From: Colletotrichum lupini
Taxonomy: Eukaryota > Ascomycota > Sordariomycetes > Glomerellales > Glomerellaceae
Reading direction: 5' to 3'
DNA length: 64,000 nt
NCBI RefSeq assembly: GCF_023278565.1
Contig: NC_064681.1
Location: 3,162,001-3,226,000, forward strand
Part shown: positions 24,640-35,486 of the stretch, piece after piece
How the letters are laid out: every line of letters starts with the position of its first letter
Numbering within the stretch: position 1 is the stretch's first letter
Translations under genes and position numbers: made by a program
The notes under the pieces: model-generated
What the model saw: only the letters and a program-made list of their open reading frames with translations
Databases searched by the model: none
What the model was told of the DNA's origin: nothing

Positions 24640-25448
24640 AACATACTATCTCCAGGGCCGCAATTTTCACGGTTCCAAAAGTTCCATATCCCCTTGCGTG
24701 GTTGCCAATTGATCTCAATACAGCTCCCGCTATTGCCCAGGTCAGGCTGCATCACGGCCTTGAGCTCTTGATCCACATTGCTGAGCGACTCCTTTCATGA
24801 GGCCATCGCGGCGGACTCGTCCTCGTCTCCGTCTCCGTCCTCCTTGATACGATCAATTACGAAAGCCCTACGCGCAAAATGTCGATCCATGATACGCTCG
24901 GCGAGGAACCACGAAGCGGCCTCGGCCTTGTCAGCGATGCGCAAACGGCTTCAGTACTCGGCATCATAATGGCGCGTACAAGTCTCCACGCGCTGGTCGA
25001 GGGAGAGAGTGATGGACAGGGGCAGTGTGATGACCTCGATGCGATCCGCTCCGTAGCGGATCTTCGTCCGCTTAGTCTTGGTGTGGTCAAACAGCGCGCT
25101 GGCAAGCTGAGCGCTACGGGTGGGACGGGCAGTCTCCGTCGTGTCGTACACGACGAAACCAAGTGATGGACGTAGAGCTCGAAGCGCGGTTACGTCGGAT
25201 TCAGGGGTGTCGTCATGGATCTGGTAGGCGGCAAAGATTGGAGCGCCATCGTGACTGGGTGCGGCTTGAACAGATGTCTTGTTTGGTAGACGCCTCTTCT
25301 CTTCCTTTTCCTCTTCTTCTTCGTCCTCTTCGGCTCTTTCTCTTTCTAAGCGAGCTGCTTCTTCTAATCTTCGGCGAGCGACGTCTTTTGATCGCATGCT
25401 CGGAGGAGCGCTGTCTTGACGCTTGTTGTCGAAGCAGTGGTGACACAT
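24640..25448 (-). pseudogene. Gene remnant with two TGA stops, abutting a solo LTR
   Basis: From ATG at 25448 one minus-strand frame reads 165 codons (MCHHCFDNKRQD..), TGA at 24953..24951, 51 more codons (SRLRIADKAEAASWFLAERI..), TGA at 24797..24795, then about 50 codons (..IWNFWNRENCGPGDSMFV) and stops at the edge of the 205 bp solo LTR. The three segments share frame and codon style, so they look like one former gene. Both stops are one transition from CGA. Features: N-terminal CxxC, a Glu/Arg/Lys-rich coiled segment (about residues 25-55), then a globular-looking part (SLGFVVYDTTETARP). Family not recognised. An alternative is a real 165-residue gene ending at the first TGA. The lost 3' end may lie beyond the repeats or be deleted. 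Confidence 0.6.
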
Positions 25449-26617
25449 GGCGGTGAGAAATGCTGGCTTGATGCTAAGAGGGAGATTACTGATATGAACA
25501 AGAAAACAGAAAACAGATGTTTGTTGGCTCTCTTATCTAGTGGTTATGGCTGCCTAGAAGTCATCGTGGGTTTGACTGAAGGCTGCCGCCTAGTTCCACC
25601 TCCTGATCAAGGTCAGACGCCCAGCAAGAGCAATTAGGAGGTCTTGGAATCTTTTCACAATCATGTCAGCGTCTATAGTGATTCTAGCGAAAAGAAGCAT
25701 CATCGACATTTTGTCAATTATGGTTGTTGAATGAGGATCTAGCCCTTCAATACATCGCAATTTCTTAGGATTCGACCTGTTTGGTTGCATGGTTCGGTCG
25801 CGTCTTGCCCCTCGAACTTTCCAGAGCAAGAAGCAGTTCATCACTTGACCATCAGCATGAGTGAAATTGTATGTGAGCTCGGGTTCCTGAATGCCCGTCG
25901 GAGAGACTCCATTGTTGCACAATTGACTCGCTCACCGGTATCTAAGCACCGGTATCTAAGAGCCTGAACGAGGTAATCTCCAAGTTGTTCGTTCTGAGGT
26001 CAAGTTATGAATGAGGGCTGATTTGAGAGCGGAGTGCCAGACGTGCGTGTTCACGCCATCAAGGGCATCGCGTGTTGAGTATCTGACACTTGACGGCAAC
26101 GGTCTGTATTAATTTACGCGCTGTAATCAATTTGATAATCGTCCTAATTCTGCCTACAAGACTTCGAATTTCTAGACAGATCAAATATTGCGCCTAAAGC
26201 ATGGCAATTATCCCTCGGAGTATTGTGGAAACGTTGGCTCGCCCCGTATTCTCTACGTGGACGACAATGGCGCCGACCGTTCAATGTGCTTACTTAGGAT
26301 TAGGAGACCGGTGAAGACCCCTGGATCGGGGTTAGCGACCAGTTCTCAAGCACAGTGGTGTGAAAGCGCTGGTTCGTTGGTTGGTGATCGTCCCAAGGGT
26401 ATGGTGGGTTATTTCCATTCGAGATGAGGATTCCGCCAAGACACAACAACCAACAACGGGTAGTTTCCTCCGATGGAGGGAGGGGTGAATTCGCCTCTTT
26501 CCGTCATGATAATCGATTATTCCAATGTCCTGATCTTCTCGGCGTTGGCATTGGAGTCTCTTCGACGATCACATCTACACCTATCCTCTCGGATACGTTG
26601 ACGTGATTAAACATAAA
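25449..26617. other. Intergenic between the gene remnant and methyltransferase
   Basis: About 1.2 kb, no solid gene. A minus-strand stretch (about 25600-25790) encodes a peptide ending with LAGRLTLI, faintly like the N-terminal part of fungal acyltransferases, but too short and without further domain support. The last 150 bases are the probable methyltransferase promoter. Confidence 0.3.
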
Positions 26618-28095
26618 ATGGATGCCTCAACTCAGCCCAGCGCCGCTCCTGCGACTGCTTCTACAGCTTCACCGGCTGCGGCCGCGATTGAGCCTGCGGT
26701 AGTAGCGAACGACCCTGTGAGAGCCTTCGCGCGAAACTCAAACTATTTTAGGGCTTGTGACTTTAGTTTCTGGAGGAACTTGCCCTGAGTGTGGCGGGAA
26801 AGTATCGGTATACTGACAAGTCATTGAGTGCTAGAATCCTTTTGTCGCAGCCGATGATCATGATTCTTTGGCGGACACAGAGAGGTTTGTGCTCGATTCC
26901 CAAATTCCGAGCGAGACGCAACACTAACAGAGGCGGGCAAAGCGTTACGACTCAGTCGACTGCATCGCTAGCCGAGAGCATCACCGAATACCGCAGAATT
27001 CATGGTCGTACTTATACGCAAAAGGCCGACTACTGGGGTCCGAACGACGAGCAGCAAAATGAAGGCCTTGATCTCGCGTGAGTAGTAGGGAACTTTCTTG
27101 AAATCCTCAATTGGCTAATTAACGCTCTTGAAGGCATTACTGGGAAACGCTCCTCCTCGGCGACAAGCTTTTTCTTTCACCGCTCGGTGATGGACCGTTG
27201 GTAAGAAGCTTCCATCTCCAGTCAAGATACGGTTCTGAAGAATTGAACAGAAGGTCCTCGACTTAGGAACCGGTACTGGTATCTGGGCAATGTAAGTTCA
27301 TTGATTCGTTCCACCTGAAATGCCTCTCTTGAACCAGGCCAAAACTAACAGGGACGCAGTGACTTCGCTGACGAGTTCCCGTCTTCCGAAGTAACGGGTG
27401 TCGACATCTCGCCTATCCAGCCTGGCTGGGTGCCGCCCAATTGCAAGTTTCAAATCGACGATGTCGAACAGCCATGGACATGGACTCCTGATTTCGATTT
27501 CATTCATCTCCGACACATGGAGGCTTGCATCTCCGACTGGCCTGCTTTCTACAAACAAGTTTGCGATCACCTCAAGCCTGGGGGATACTTTGAGATGAAG
27601 GATTTTGACATTGAGTTCCGCTCTCAGGCGTATGGGGACAGTCTCCCAGAAGACCACGTCTACCGCAGGTGGGGCAAGATCTTTTTCGAGGCTGCAAACC
27701 GCCTCGGCAAGTCCATGGATCAGTCACGAGGGGGCCACAAAATCGCCGATGCTATGAGGGACGCCGGTTTCGTCGACGTTGTCGAGAAGAGCTGGCCTGT
27801 GCCTATTGGGGGTTGGCCCAAGGACCACACGCTGAAAGAGGTTGGCATCTGCAACCTGGAGTTTCACGACCAGTCTCTCGAAGGCTTTTCCATGTTTCTG
27901 TTGACTCAGGTGATGGACTGGGATAGCATATCGGCGGGGGTGTTCGTTGCCGAGGCACGCAAAGCTCTCAAGGACCCTAAGCTCCAGACGGTCATATACT
28001 TGTGAGTTGATCATGGTTTCTGTGGTCTAGACAAGGCTCTGCTGACATGAGATAGGCAAAACGTGTACGGACGCAAACCTGAGGGATCATCTTAG
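26618..28095 (+). CDS. SAM-dependent methyltransferase, LaeA/UMTA-like fungal family
   Basis: Seven exons: 26618..26716, 26835..26884, 26931..27077, 27134..27200, 27251..27291, 27360..28001, 28056..28095, giving 361 residues. Every junction keeps frame; intron 2 (46 nt) is the least certain. The N terminus is Ala/Pro/Thr-rich and disordered, followed by the family signature SLAESITEYRRIHGRTY and the segment LLLGDKLFLSPLGDGP. The SAM-binding motif I is VLDLGTGTGIWAIDF (residues 123-137); next come VTGVDISPIQPGWVPPN, FDFIHLRHM and the post-motif LKPGGYFEMKD. Such enzymes are common in secondary-metabolite loci and include the LaeA regulator clade; the substrate cannot be told from sequence. It is convergent with the cytochrome b5-FMN dehydrogenase gene only 207 bp away. 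Confidence 0.9.
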
Positions 28096-28302
28096 CTTGG
28101 GCTTTTCAATGCGTTTCCCACTATTTGACAGCTTTGTTGACCACGGCTAGCATCGAGTAGGGTGGTAAGATTGAGTGGGTCTCACAGCACCTCCTTCGTA
28201 ACGAATTGAGAGATAGATAGGGGTGACAAACATAGGCCTTGTCTGTTCAACCAAGCCTCAACTTTCTTCGACTTTGCCCCTTGATGTTTTGCAATACAAA
28301 TT

Positions 28303-29988
28303 TTACAACTTTGACTTCAGCTCTGCATCTATCGCTTCGAGGCCGGATGGTCCACCGTAAAGCTGTGCTTGCAAACCATTCGTGTTGATCTAAGGTAATA
28401 GCAACAATGTCAGAAATGTCGCCATCATCGACGATAGAATCAAGGTGGGTGACTCTGAACTTACATGTCTTGGTCCAAGTTGATCCACACGCTCAACACC
28501 AAGCAGTCTCATTGCGGTGACGGTCTCATCTGCAAGAACTATAGAACCACTTCAGCTTACGATTCGCGAAGGATGAATCTGGCGATGAGGTTGAACTTAC
28601 TTTGCAATGCCCTTTCAACACCCGCTTGTCCCCCAACAGCTAGGCTGTACAGCGCCGCCCTTCCAATGCCGACACCCTTGGCTCCTAGGGCCAGAGCTTT
28701 GACAACGTCTGTACCTCTCTTGATACCTCCATCGATGAGAACATCAATCTTGTCAAACACCTCTGGACAGAATTTCCGAATCTCCAGAAGCACTTGTACA
28801 GGCGTCATTGTCGTATCCAGAGCCCGTCCACCATGATTCGAGATAATGATACCCTTTACGCTCGGAAACAAGGTCGCCGCATACGCATCCTCGTGTGTCT
28901 GAATGCCTTTCAACACTATCGGGAGATTCGTATGCTTGGCGAGCCAGGCAAGCGTCTTCTTCCACGTGAGTCCCGACTCCGTGCCCCATACACCCGGCGG
29001 GGCGCCTCCCGCAACTTCTGCCATCTTGAATCGCTCGTCTGCTTCTCGTTTGCCGGGGAATGGAGCGTCTAGTGTGAGCACGATGAATTTGATTTGGGGA
29101 ACGGCTCGAATCTGTGCCAATGTCCTCTCGGTCGCTTCGATATCCTTCAGAACGTAGAGCTGCCATGCGAAAGTCGCGTCGGGGCCGGCCTGGACAATTG
29201 CTGAGGGAGACATTGACGCATTCTTGCTGATGATCTGCAAGCCCTTGAACTTGGAGCTCGCTGCTGCAATGCCGGCCTCGCCTATCGGGTGCGCCAATTT
29301 GGCCATGGCTGCGGGCGAAACGTAGATTGGCATGCCGACTGCATTTCCACGGAGGCTCGTCGATAAGGAGCACCGGGTACAATCAACAAAGACCCGTGGC
29401 CGCAGGAGAATGGAACGGAAGATGGTGCCATTCCCAACTTTAGTGACCTCGTCATCGGTTCCTGAGGCGTAGTACGAGATGGCTTTCGGGCTCATCTTTT
29501 GCAAGGCATAATGCTCCATTTCGGCGATACTCAGGATCTGAGACACTGGAGGTACGTCATCTGACTTATCTGGTGATGGCGATGGGTTCGCGAGTGCGTC
29601 CGGAGGTGGCATGTCTGATTGCAGCCTGCCTCCCGTTTCTGTGACTTCAGATGTTCCCATGATCTGGCCAGGCCGGAGATACTCTTCCAAGACCTCAACT
29701 GGGTGGACGGCATCAAACGCCTCGCTAGCATCTTTGCCTGCATTCTTTAGGAGAATGGCTTTACCACCCGGGTGATTGGGGAGGAATGATGTGATCTGCC
29801 GCATATGGTGAGTTTTGTGATTCTTGTAAGAGGGCCAGAAAACGCACATCGTAGACTACGCCATGAATGGCCATCCAACAATCATCAATAGTTCGATGTC
29901 GGTGGACTGTGAACTTTTAGCAATGTATTGTTTCGTCATGACGCACGAGAAAGGCACCTTCGGAGAGCGGCCACGTTCGACTCATCAT
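28303..29988 (-). CDS. Cytochrome b5 / FMN-dependent alpha-hydroxy acid dehydrogenase (flavocytochrome b2-like)
   Basis: Exons 29988..29958, 29906..29848, 29795..28601, 28529..28465 and 28389..28303 give 478 residues. The two tiny 5' exons restore the cytochrome b5 core (TWPLSEVHRH, DDCWMAIHGVVYD) that joins TSFLPNHPGGKA. Heme ligands are His38 (NHPGG) and His61 (AFDAVHP), 23 apart as in yeast flavocytochrome b2. The FMN/TIM-barrel domain follows: SPAAMAKLAHPIGE, WQLYVLKD, LTLDAPFPGKRE, catalytic His351 in IISNHGGRALD, then DGGIKRGTDVVKALALGA. Such enzymes oxidise L-lactate or a related 2-hydroxy acid and pass electrons to cytochrome c. There is no clear mitochondrial presequence (starts MMSRTWPLSE), so it may be a cytosolic or paralogous form rather than the classic lactate dehydrogenase. 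Start could be the second Met. Confidence 0.92.
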
Positions 29989-31104
29989 GAATACAGAAGG
30001 GTCGCTTCAAACATCGTTTGCTTCTACAGATGAATGAGATTAATAGCACAGCATGGGACTGCTAAATTCTTGCAGGTTGGTGTCACGATGCGCCGAAGTG
30101 ACAAGGCACAATGCGGAACCTCTTTCACCTGGTACCTCTGGGTGGTCTGTGGCATGTATCTCACGATACCCACATATGCACTCGGTCGGGAGTTTATGAT
30201 CCCATTTACCTCTTCTGGATGCGGGCTTTCATATCCCCGGTGGGATGTGGCACGTTCCCCAAGCTCTCCGCAGTTGAATCCACCTTTCTCCCCACCATCT
30301 TGGTCAACCCCAAATCCTCACTCCGGAGTCTTGACTCACCATTGGTACAGCAGTATCCGCAGATGCGGTAGAGAAACCAGTTGAATCCTTGCTCGAAACC
30401 GGCGAATGATTCAATGGAGGCTTTGAACTAGTAGAAGGAATGAGTAGACCCTCTGAGGTTCGAGAAGAGGAAGCTTAGTCTCACTGTCTCACCGACCACA
30501 GGTTGTCCAGTTTCCATCCTACATCTGCTCTAGCAAGCTACTAACAATCTCGTGAGCTCGACCTGCATCCAAGGCTCAAGCAGCTAAGGGACTTTAGTGA
30601 GACATGTACCGAGTCAATCCACATATGAAGTTGCAACTCGACGTTGCCTTATGGATGCTGTCGGTGCAAGAAGACTAGCTTGTGGGGACTTGGTCGGGCT
30701 GGTCAGTGAGTCGCAGCGCAGGCTTTAGCACACCGGTTGCAATCCACCAAATTTTCTCTTAGCACAAGAGAAATAGCCGGGGATATGGCTTGAGATAACT
30801 TTTTCGCCGTCAATAATGTGCACGATGATTGATTTTACCCACTGAATCAAAGGATTGGCAAATGTCTTGACCGAATGCGCCGAGATAACGTGATATAATT
30901 TCAGAGTTCCACTTTAAATCTCCAACCCCTTTCTGAGGCTCCAGTTGCTAGGCAACTGAAGGAGAGGCCCAACAGGATTGTGACTTCAGATACGACGATT
31001 TTATCCTTTTCCTACACCCTGATATAGTCTTACTTCTGGCACACACTCTAACTCCAATCTGATATTTCCTGGTTCTGGCAATTACCTGCGTACTTACTTA
31101 CAAT
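29989..31104. other. Divergent intergenic region
   Basis: 1.1 kb between divergent starts. Short frames around 30030-30380 show no family features. The last 150 bases (TTTTCCTACACC, CTCTAACTCC) resemble a pyrimidine-rich fungal promoter for the gene at 31105. Confidence 0.35.
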
Positions 31105-32202
31105 ATGGGTAGGGGGCAGAGACGAAGGAAGACAAAACGATTGGAGGCTCACCAGCAACAGGAGGAGGAGCAGTATCGCCAGGTACAGCAAAGACTACAT
31201 CAACTAAGGCAAGAGGCGCAAAAGCAGGAGCATACATCAAAGCAACAACAGAATCAACACCAAAGAAAGCACAAGGGTCCATTTTCAAAGGCATACACGC
31301 GGCCACAATACAACCCCAAGAATCGCCCAGAATGGTTCTTTCGTCACATGGAATGGCTAGCTTGGTCGGTCGAGGATCACGGTCGCAGAGCCTTTGCAGA
31401 AGATCTTTCTGACATTGAGCCCTCAAACGGGGAGTGTACTTACGAAGAAGATGGTTCTGATTGTGAGTGTGAGACGCCCATCTGGCGAGAGTACACGGGC
31501 GATGACGAAGAAGAAAGGCTTTTCCGCGAAGCAAAATACCAACGAGCGATGTTCATGCGCGAATGGCTTCCCGAAACCAGTAAACATTACAAGATTGAAG
31601 AAAAAATGAGGATGAAACGTATGGCCCGGCAAAATAATGACAAACTCAAGAGAGTCAAGTTGGCCATCGACGCTCTGACACGAAACGGAACGAGAGACGA
31701 AGCAAAACCTCTCTACTACATGAGCCGTAACATTTTATCGCAGTTCGACTTGCTTTCCGAGGACTACGCAGCTCCCTTGGATCCAGATGGTATTCGAGTG
31801 TCTAGGATAATCGACTTCACCGACATGAACTCAGTCCGCGCCATGAAACACCCGTCGCTCAGAGGAACAACGCAATTGAAGGTTGACAAGGTCTTGTCAG
31901 GGGGTCTAGCCATAGATTGCGCAGAAGACCCTGACGATGACATCCGACTGGATTTTGAATCATTCAAGTGCCCTCAAAGCACAGGAACTTACAAGATCCC
32001 CACGGATAGAAAGGATGGGGCTCGGGAGTTGAATATTGAATTCCTCAGCGATGACTACATCATACTGGATGTCCATCCTGATGCGGTCTTCCGCGACCAG
32101 AGCGGCAAAAAGCTACCCAATTGGCCAAAAGCGCCGCTGGCTCAGTATCGATTTTACGGCATCAACAGGGCGTTGAGCGGGGATCCGTCTTGTCATAGAT
32201 GA
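31105..32202 (+). CDS. Uncharacterised single-exon protein, 365 residues
   Basis: Continuous frame from ATG 31105 to TAG, no intron needed. N terminus is strongly basic (GRGQRRRKTKR) followed by a Gln/Glu/His-rich segment (about residues 16-55) likely to form a coiled coil. Then a region with Trp/Tyr/Arg pairs (RPEWFFRHMEWLAWSVEDHGRR shortened here to EWFFRHMEWLAWS), an acidic Asp/Glu/Cys patch (EEDGSDCECE), a basic helix (KMRMKRMARQNNDKLKR), and an apparently folded C-terminal half containing IIDFTDMNSVRAM and LSDDYIILDVHPD. No known domain recognised. The basic start could be nuclear-targeting. Intact and not RIP-altered, inside the island between repeat blocks, so probably a lineage-limited gene. 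Confidence 0.8.
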   Translation: MGRGQRRRKTKRLEAHQQQEEEQYRQVQQRLHQLRQEAQKQEHTSKQQQNQHQRKHKGPFSKAYTRPQYNPKNRPEWFFRHMEWLAWSVEDHGRRAFAEDLSDIEPSNGECTYEEDGSDCECETPIWREYTGDDEEERLFREAKYQRAMFMREWLPETSKHYKIEEKMRMKRMARQNNDKLKRVKLAIDALTRNGTRDEAKPLYYMSRNILSQFDLLSEDYAAPLDPDGIRVSRIIDFTDMNSVRAMKHPSLRGTTQLKVDKVLSGGLAIDCAEDPDDDIRLDFESFKCPQSTGTYKIPTDRKDGARELNIEFLSDDYIILDVHPDAVFRDQSGKKLPNWPKAPLAQYRFYGINRALSGDPSCHR

Positions 32203-32731
32203 AGCATCTCTAATCGCAGTTGCGTTTGTGAAGTAGAAGGTCACAGCGGCCTGAAGGATGACTGGTACTGATCCTTGATAATATCAAATGAAAATCTCTT
32301 CTCAATCCGCCGTCATAATAATGTCGAAATCAAAGCTCTCTTGCGTGAAGTTCCAAAAAGGCACCCGAGTTACACAGTGTGGCAACAAAGATCTTGTTCA
32401 CCCAAGAGGTCAGCGAGAAACAGTTCGTGTATCACCGGTTCTGACATGGAAATTTCGATAAGCATACCTACCCTAAAATCGAAGAGCTAATTATACACAA
32501 TAAGATCAAAACATTCCATGAGTTAAATTCGCTGCTAGTAGAACATGTAGGCAGAGCTTTCATTGAAAGAAGTATTACCCATAACACTTCTATCGTCCTG
32601 ATTTCAGTTCGAGATCAACACTGTTTACAACTTGATAACTCGTGAATCATGTTAGATGTAATGAATGAGTGAAAGAACCTTACTCCTAACACTGGCCTAC
32701 AGTTGCCGCTTCACACTTAAGTTGCGGCGAA
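32203..32731. other. Convergent intergenic region
   Basis: 529 bases between the 3' ends of two convergent genes; AT-rich patches (TTATACACAATAAG near 32490) fit polyadenylation. No gene seen. Confidence 0.4.
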
Positions 32732-33162
32732 TTACTCGCTGCCGGATCCACCGTTCTTGATGCAGGCGTCGGAGAAGTCGCCGCCCTCCATCAACTTGCC
32801 GGGAGACTTGCAGGTGATGGTGGTTCCACTGTTGGAGAGGACGCAGTCAGAGCAGAAGCCGGGGCAAGTCTTTCTGGTCACGTCGTTGTTCTATCATTTT
32901 GTCAGTTCCGTTGCGCTCAACTTCTATCTGATGAATTTGGAGTGCGAGCTTACGGGCAAGCCGACGATGAACTGGCCGCTACCACTGGCGGTGATGCAGT
33001 GGAGCTCGGAGTGCTTCTTGGCGGCAACGCTGTCACTGTTAGCAAATGATTGAACAAGACATTCAACGAACCCAACAGTGTGGTTTTGATTGTATCTACT
33101 GGGTTGACTTACCTGGTCGCAGCAGCCAGGAAAAAAGTGGTCATGATGGTAGAGAACTGCAT
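32732..33162 (-). CDS. Small cysteine-rich secreted protein (effector candidate)
   Basis: Three exons, 33162..33113, 33035..32954 and 32890..32732, give 96 residues; no single exon exceeds about 50 codons, so the gene is easy to miss. Introns are 77 and 63 nt with GTAAGT..CTAACAG and GTAAGC..GATAG, and both splices keep frame. Residues 1-16 (MQFSTIMTTFFLAAAT) form a hydrophobic secretion signal, with cleavage likely just after it. The mature part is about 75-80 residues with six cysteines (30, 53, 57, 60, 71, 87), ends in GGSGSE and has no membrane anchor. Six Cys, small size and signal peptide match the general profile of fungal apoplastic effectors or antimicrobial peptides. The family is not recognised. 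A pyrimidine/CA-rich leader and a short AC repeat lie upstream. Confidence 0.82.
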
Positions 33163-35276
33163 CTTGAGGGTTGGTGAGTGGGCGATTGATCTTAAAGACA
33201 GGAGTTTCTGTAAAGTATGAAGAGTTGGCAAAGTGATCGTGAAGATTGATCTGAAATGTGAGTTGTGATGGCTTTACTGGAAGGAGGATGCTATAGACAT
33301 TTATAGCGAGTTCTTGATCACTTACACACACACACACAAGGCTGAGCGGTCCTGAAGTCGGCATCGCTATCCGCTCCGCTCTTGCAGTAAGGCAGGGCCA
33401 AGATCTACAGACGCCTTCTAAGTTGTACAACGTGAACTCCGCAGAGTAGTGTGAAGGTGTCGCGAAAGCGATAGCGAAAGTCCCCAGGTACGGAAAGTCA
33501 TAGCCGTTAGAGCTGAAGCCCGTGCTCCCTCGCATTTGCCCCTCTCTGCTTGTATCATCCACAAAAGATGCTTTTTTTATGAGATGTGAGCTGTTAGGAT
33601 CGTGCTTTAGGCTACCTTATGTCAATTAAGCAACTATCTACGTATGCTATAATCAACTCTCAGACAGACTCACGAGACCGAGACAACAATCGTGAGTTGT
33701 CAAGTGAACAGGCTTAGCATCAAGTTGCTGCGGAATCGGGCTTCCCGCGTTAGTCACTGCCTCTTTCAATGACTCGTCTGAGGCTTGTTTGGGTGCCCAT
33801 GCGCTCAGAAACAGGGGAAGAGGTGATGAGAAGCGGTGTTGACTTCTACCGCACCCTCTGACCTTGCGATTCGGGACCCCCAAATAGCATTGCCACTGAA
33901 TGGGTCTTTCTTCAGTTGCCAGACATAATGAAGATCTCAACATTTTTTCGAGGTCACGCGCGCCGTTCCATACCCACTGCAAGCTTTGGTTCACAAACAA
34001 CGCAACACAATTTTCATAAGACGAAGCTTTCTATGGTATTGTAGTGTTTCGAAACTAAGGCAGGCAATGGTCATGGTGGAGGACTGTTAGACAACTCAGG
34101 GAAGTTGCGAGTTTAGAAAAGAGATTGACAGGACGTAGATAACCTATGTGATTACGAGTGAGGTGTTGGCTGTAAGCGAATGACTTTTGCCACAGACATC
34201 CAGGTGATAATTGAGGATTCACCCTCGGATTTCAGCCATACACGAGCACTCTGAGAGCTTGAATCTGTAGATTTGTCTCATCTAATTACTCAATCGTTGG
34301 CATTAGGTAATGATCAGTCGGAGACTCAGGGAAACCACTTGAGAGCCCCTTTCATCTCCTCAATGACACTGTTCTTTAGCGGAGTCCATCCATCCTGGCC
34401 TCCCCACTTGCGGAGTGGTTCTCTGGATGGCTGCACAAGGAGTCTCAACCATCAATTCATTCAGCTGGCCGCAACCAGCAGCAGCGTTCTAAATGGCCCC
34501 TTCCTCGTAACTAGCCGGCATTTGTCGCATTGTTTTCCGCAACAGAAACCACACTATACACAACTCGCCTTACAGTACAAAGTCGCCTGTGCGCGACTGT
34601 TCATGGATGCTATTTCATGCTTGAAAATGCGGTCACCGATTAGTGATTCGATCTTCACAATAGCTGTTTTCCTGGCACAAGATGAGGTGAGTCAGCACAA
34701 CTATGCTATTCGCATGAGGATTTCGGAGTCATTCAACTGAACTTCGACAACTGACAGATCTTGGTGGGTGATGTTGCTTCGACGCAGCAGCACTTACAAG
34801 GTGCGATCCATCTGGTGAGACATAATGGAGTGTTGAATAACAGGGGCTTCAACAAATTCCTCTACGACATCATTCAAAAGACATCATAAAATCTGACTTG
34901 ATGAAGGGGCTGGCCCATTAGTTGAAGTCTGGGAAATTGAATAGTCCCTGATCTGAGATCGGCAATGGCATTGTTGGTCCATGAGCGACTCGCGTTCGCA
35001 GCAAGTCATGTACGCACTGACTTTGGGATAATATGAAGAGTCCATATAAGTGCCAGAAGCCACTGATGAGCGTCCCGTCTGTTGCGATTCATTGATAGTT
35101 GCACTATCCTCTGACATTGCCAATATTCGCTCTTTTAAACAAAATTTGGAAAGGTTAGAAGAGTCCAGCGCCTGCAATGAGTGTCAACAACGTGCGACTG
35201 ATAGTAACGGAGTTGACCATCGCGAGGGCTTGTGCGCAACTTTAGACTGAGACTGATCATATTAGCACACAGCACG
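33163..35276. other. Gene-poor flank before the copia-B element
   Basis: 2.1 kb; contains a short (AC)n microsatellite at 33324-33338 in the promoter area of the secreted-protein gene. Frames at about 33650-34000 and 34270-34740 show no family features. Composition becomes AT-richer towards the transposon. No gene supported. Confidence 0.35.
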
Positions 35277-35281
35277 AGATC

Positions 35282-35486
35282 TGTCGGATTGGAAGTCCAA
35301 TTCGACCGCGGCATATAGCCGACTGCGCAGGGGCCAATTAGGGGCCCTATTTACGATTATCGTAGCCAGCCTAACCTACGGTTAGAACCTCCTTTTTATA
35401 CCTACTATACAAATATTTATATAGTTTAATTAATCTTTTCGTTAACTACGGTTCGAACTAACTACCCTATAATAAGAATACTAATA
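35282..35486 (+). repeat. 5' LTR of copia-B
   Basis: 205 bp. The outer 60 bases (TGTCGGATTGGAAGTCC..) equal the clean solo LTR except for single transitions; the inner two-thirds are increasingly mutated and end CTAATA for CCAACA. Confidence 0.9.

Noticed and set aside
25590..25790. Minus-strand peptide ending LAGRLTLI, like the start of fungal acyltransferases
   Set aside because: Only about 65 residues, no catalytic HxxxD motif, and no continuation across plausible splice sites.
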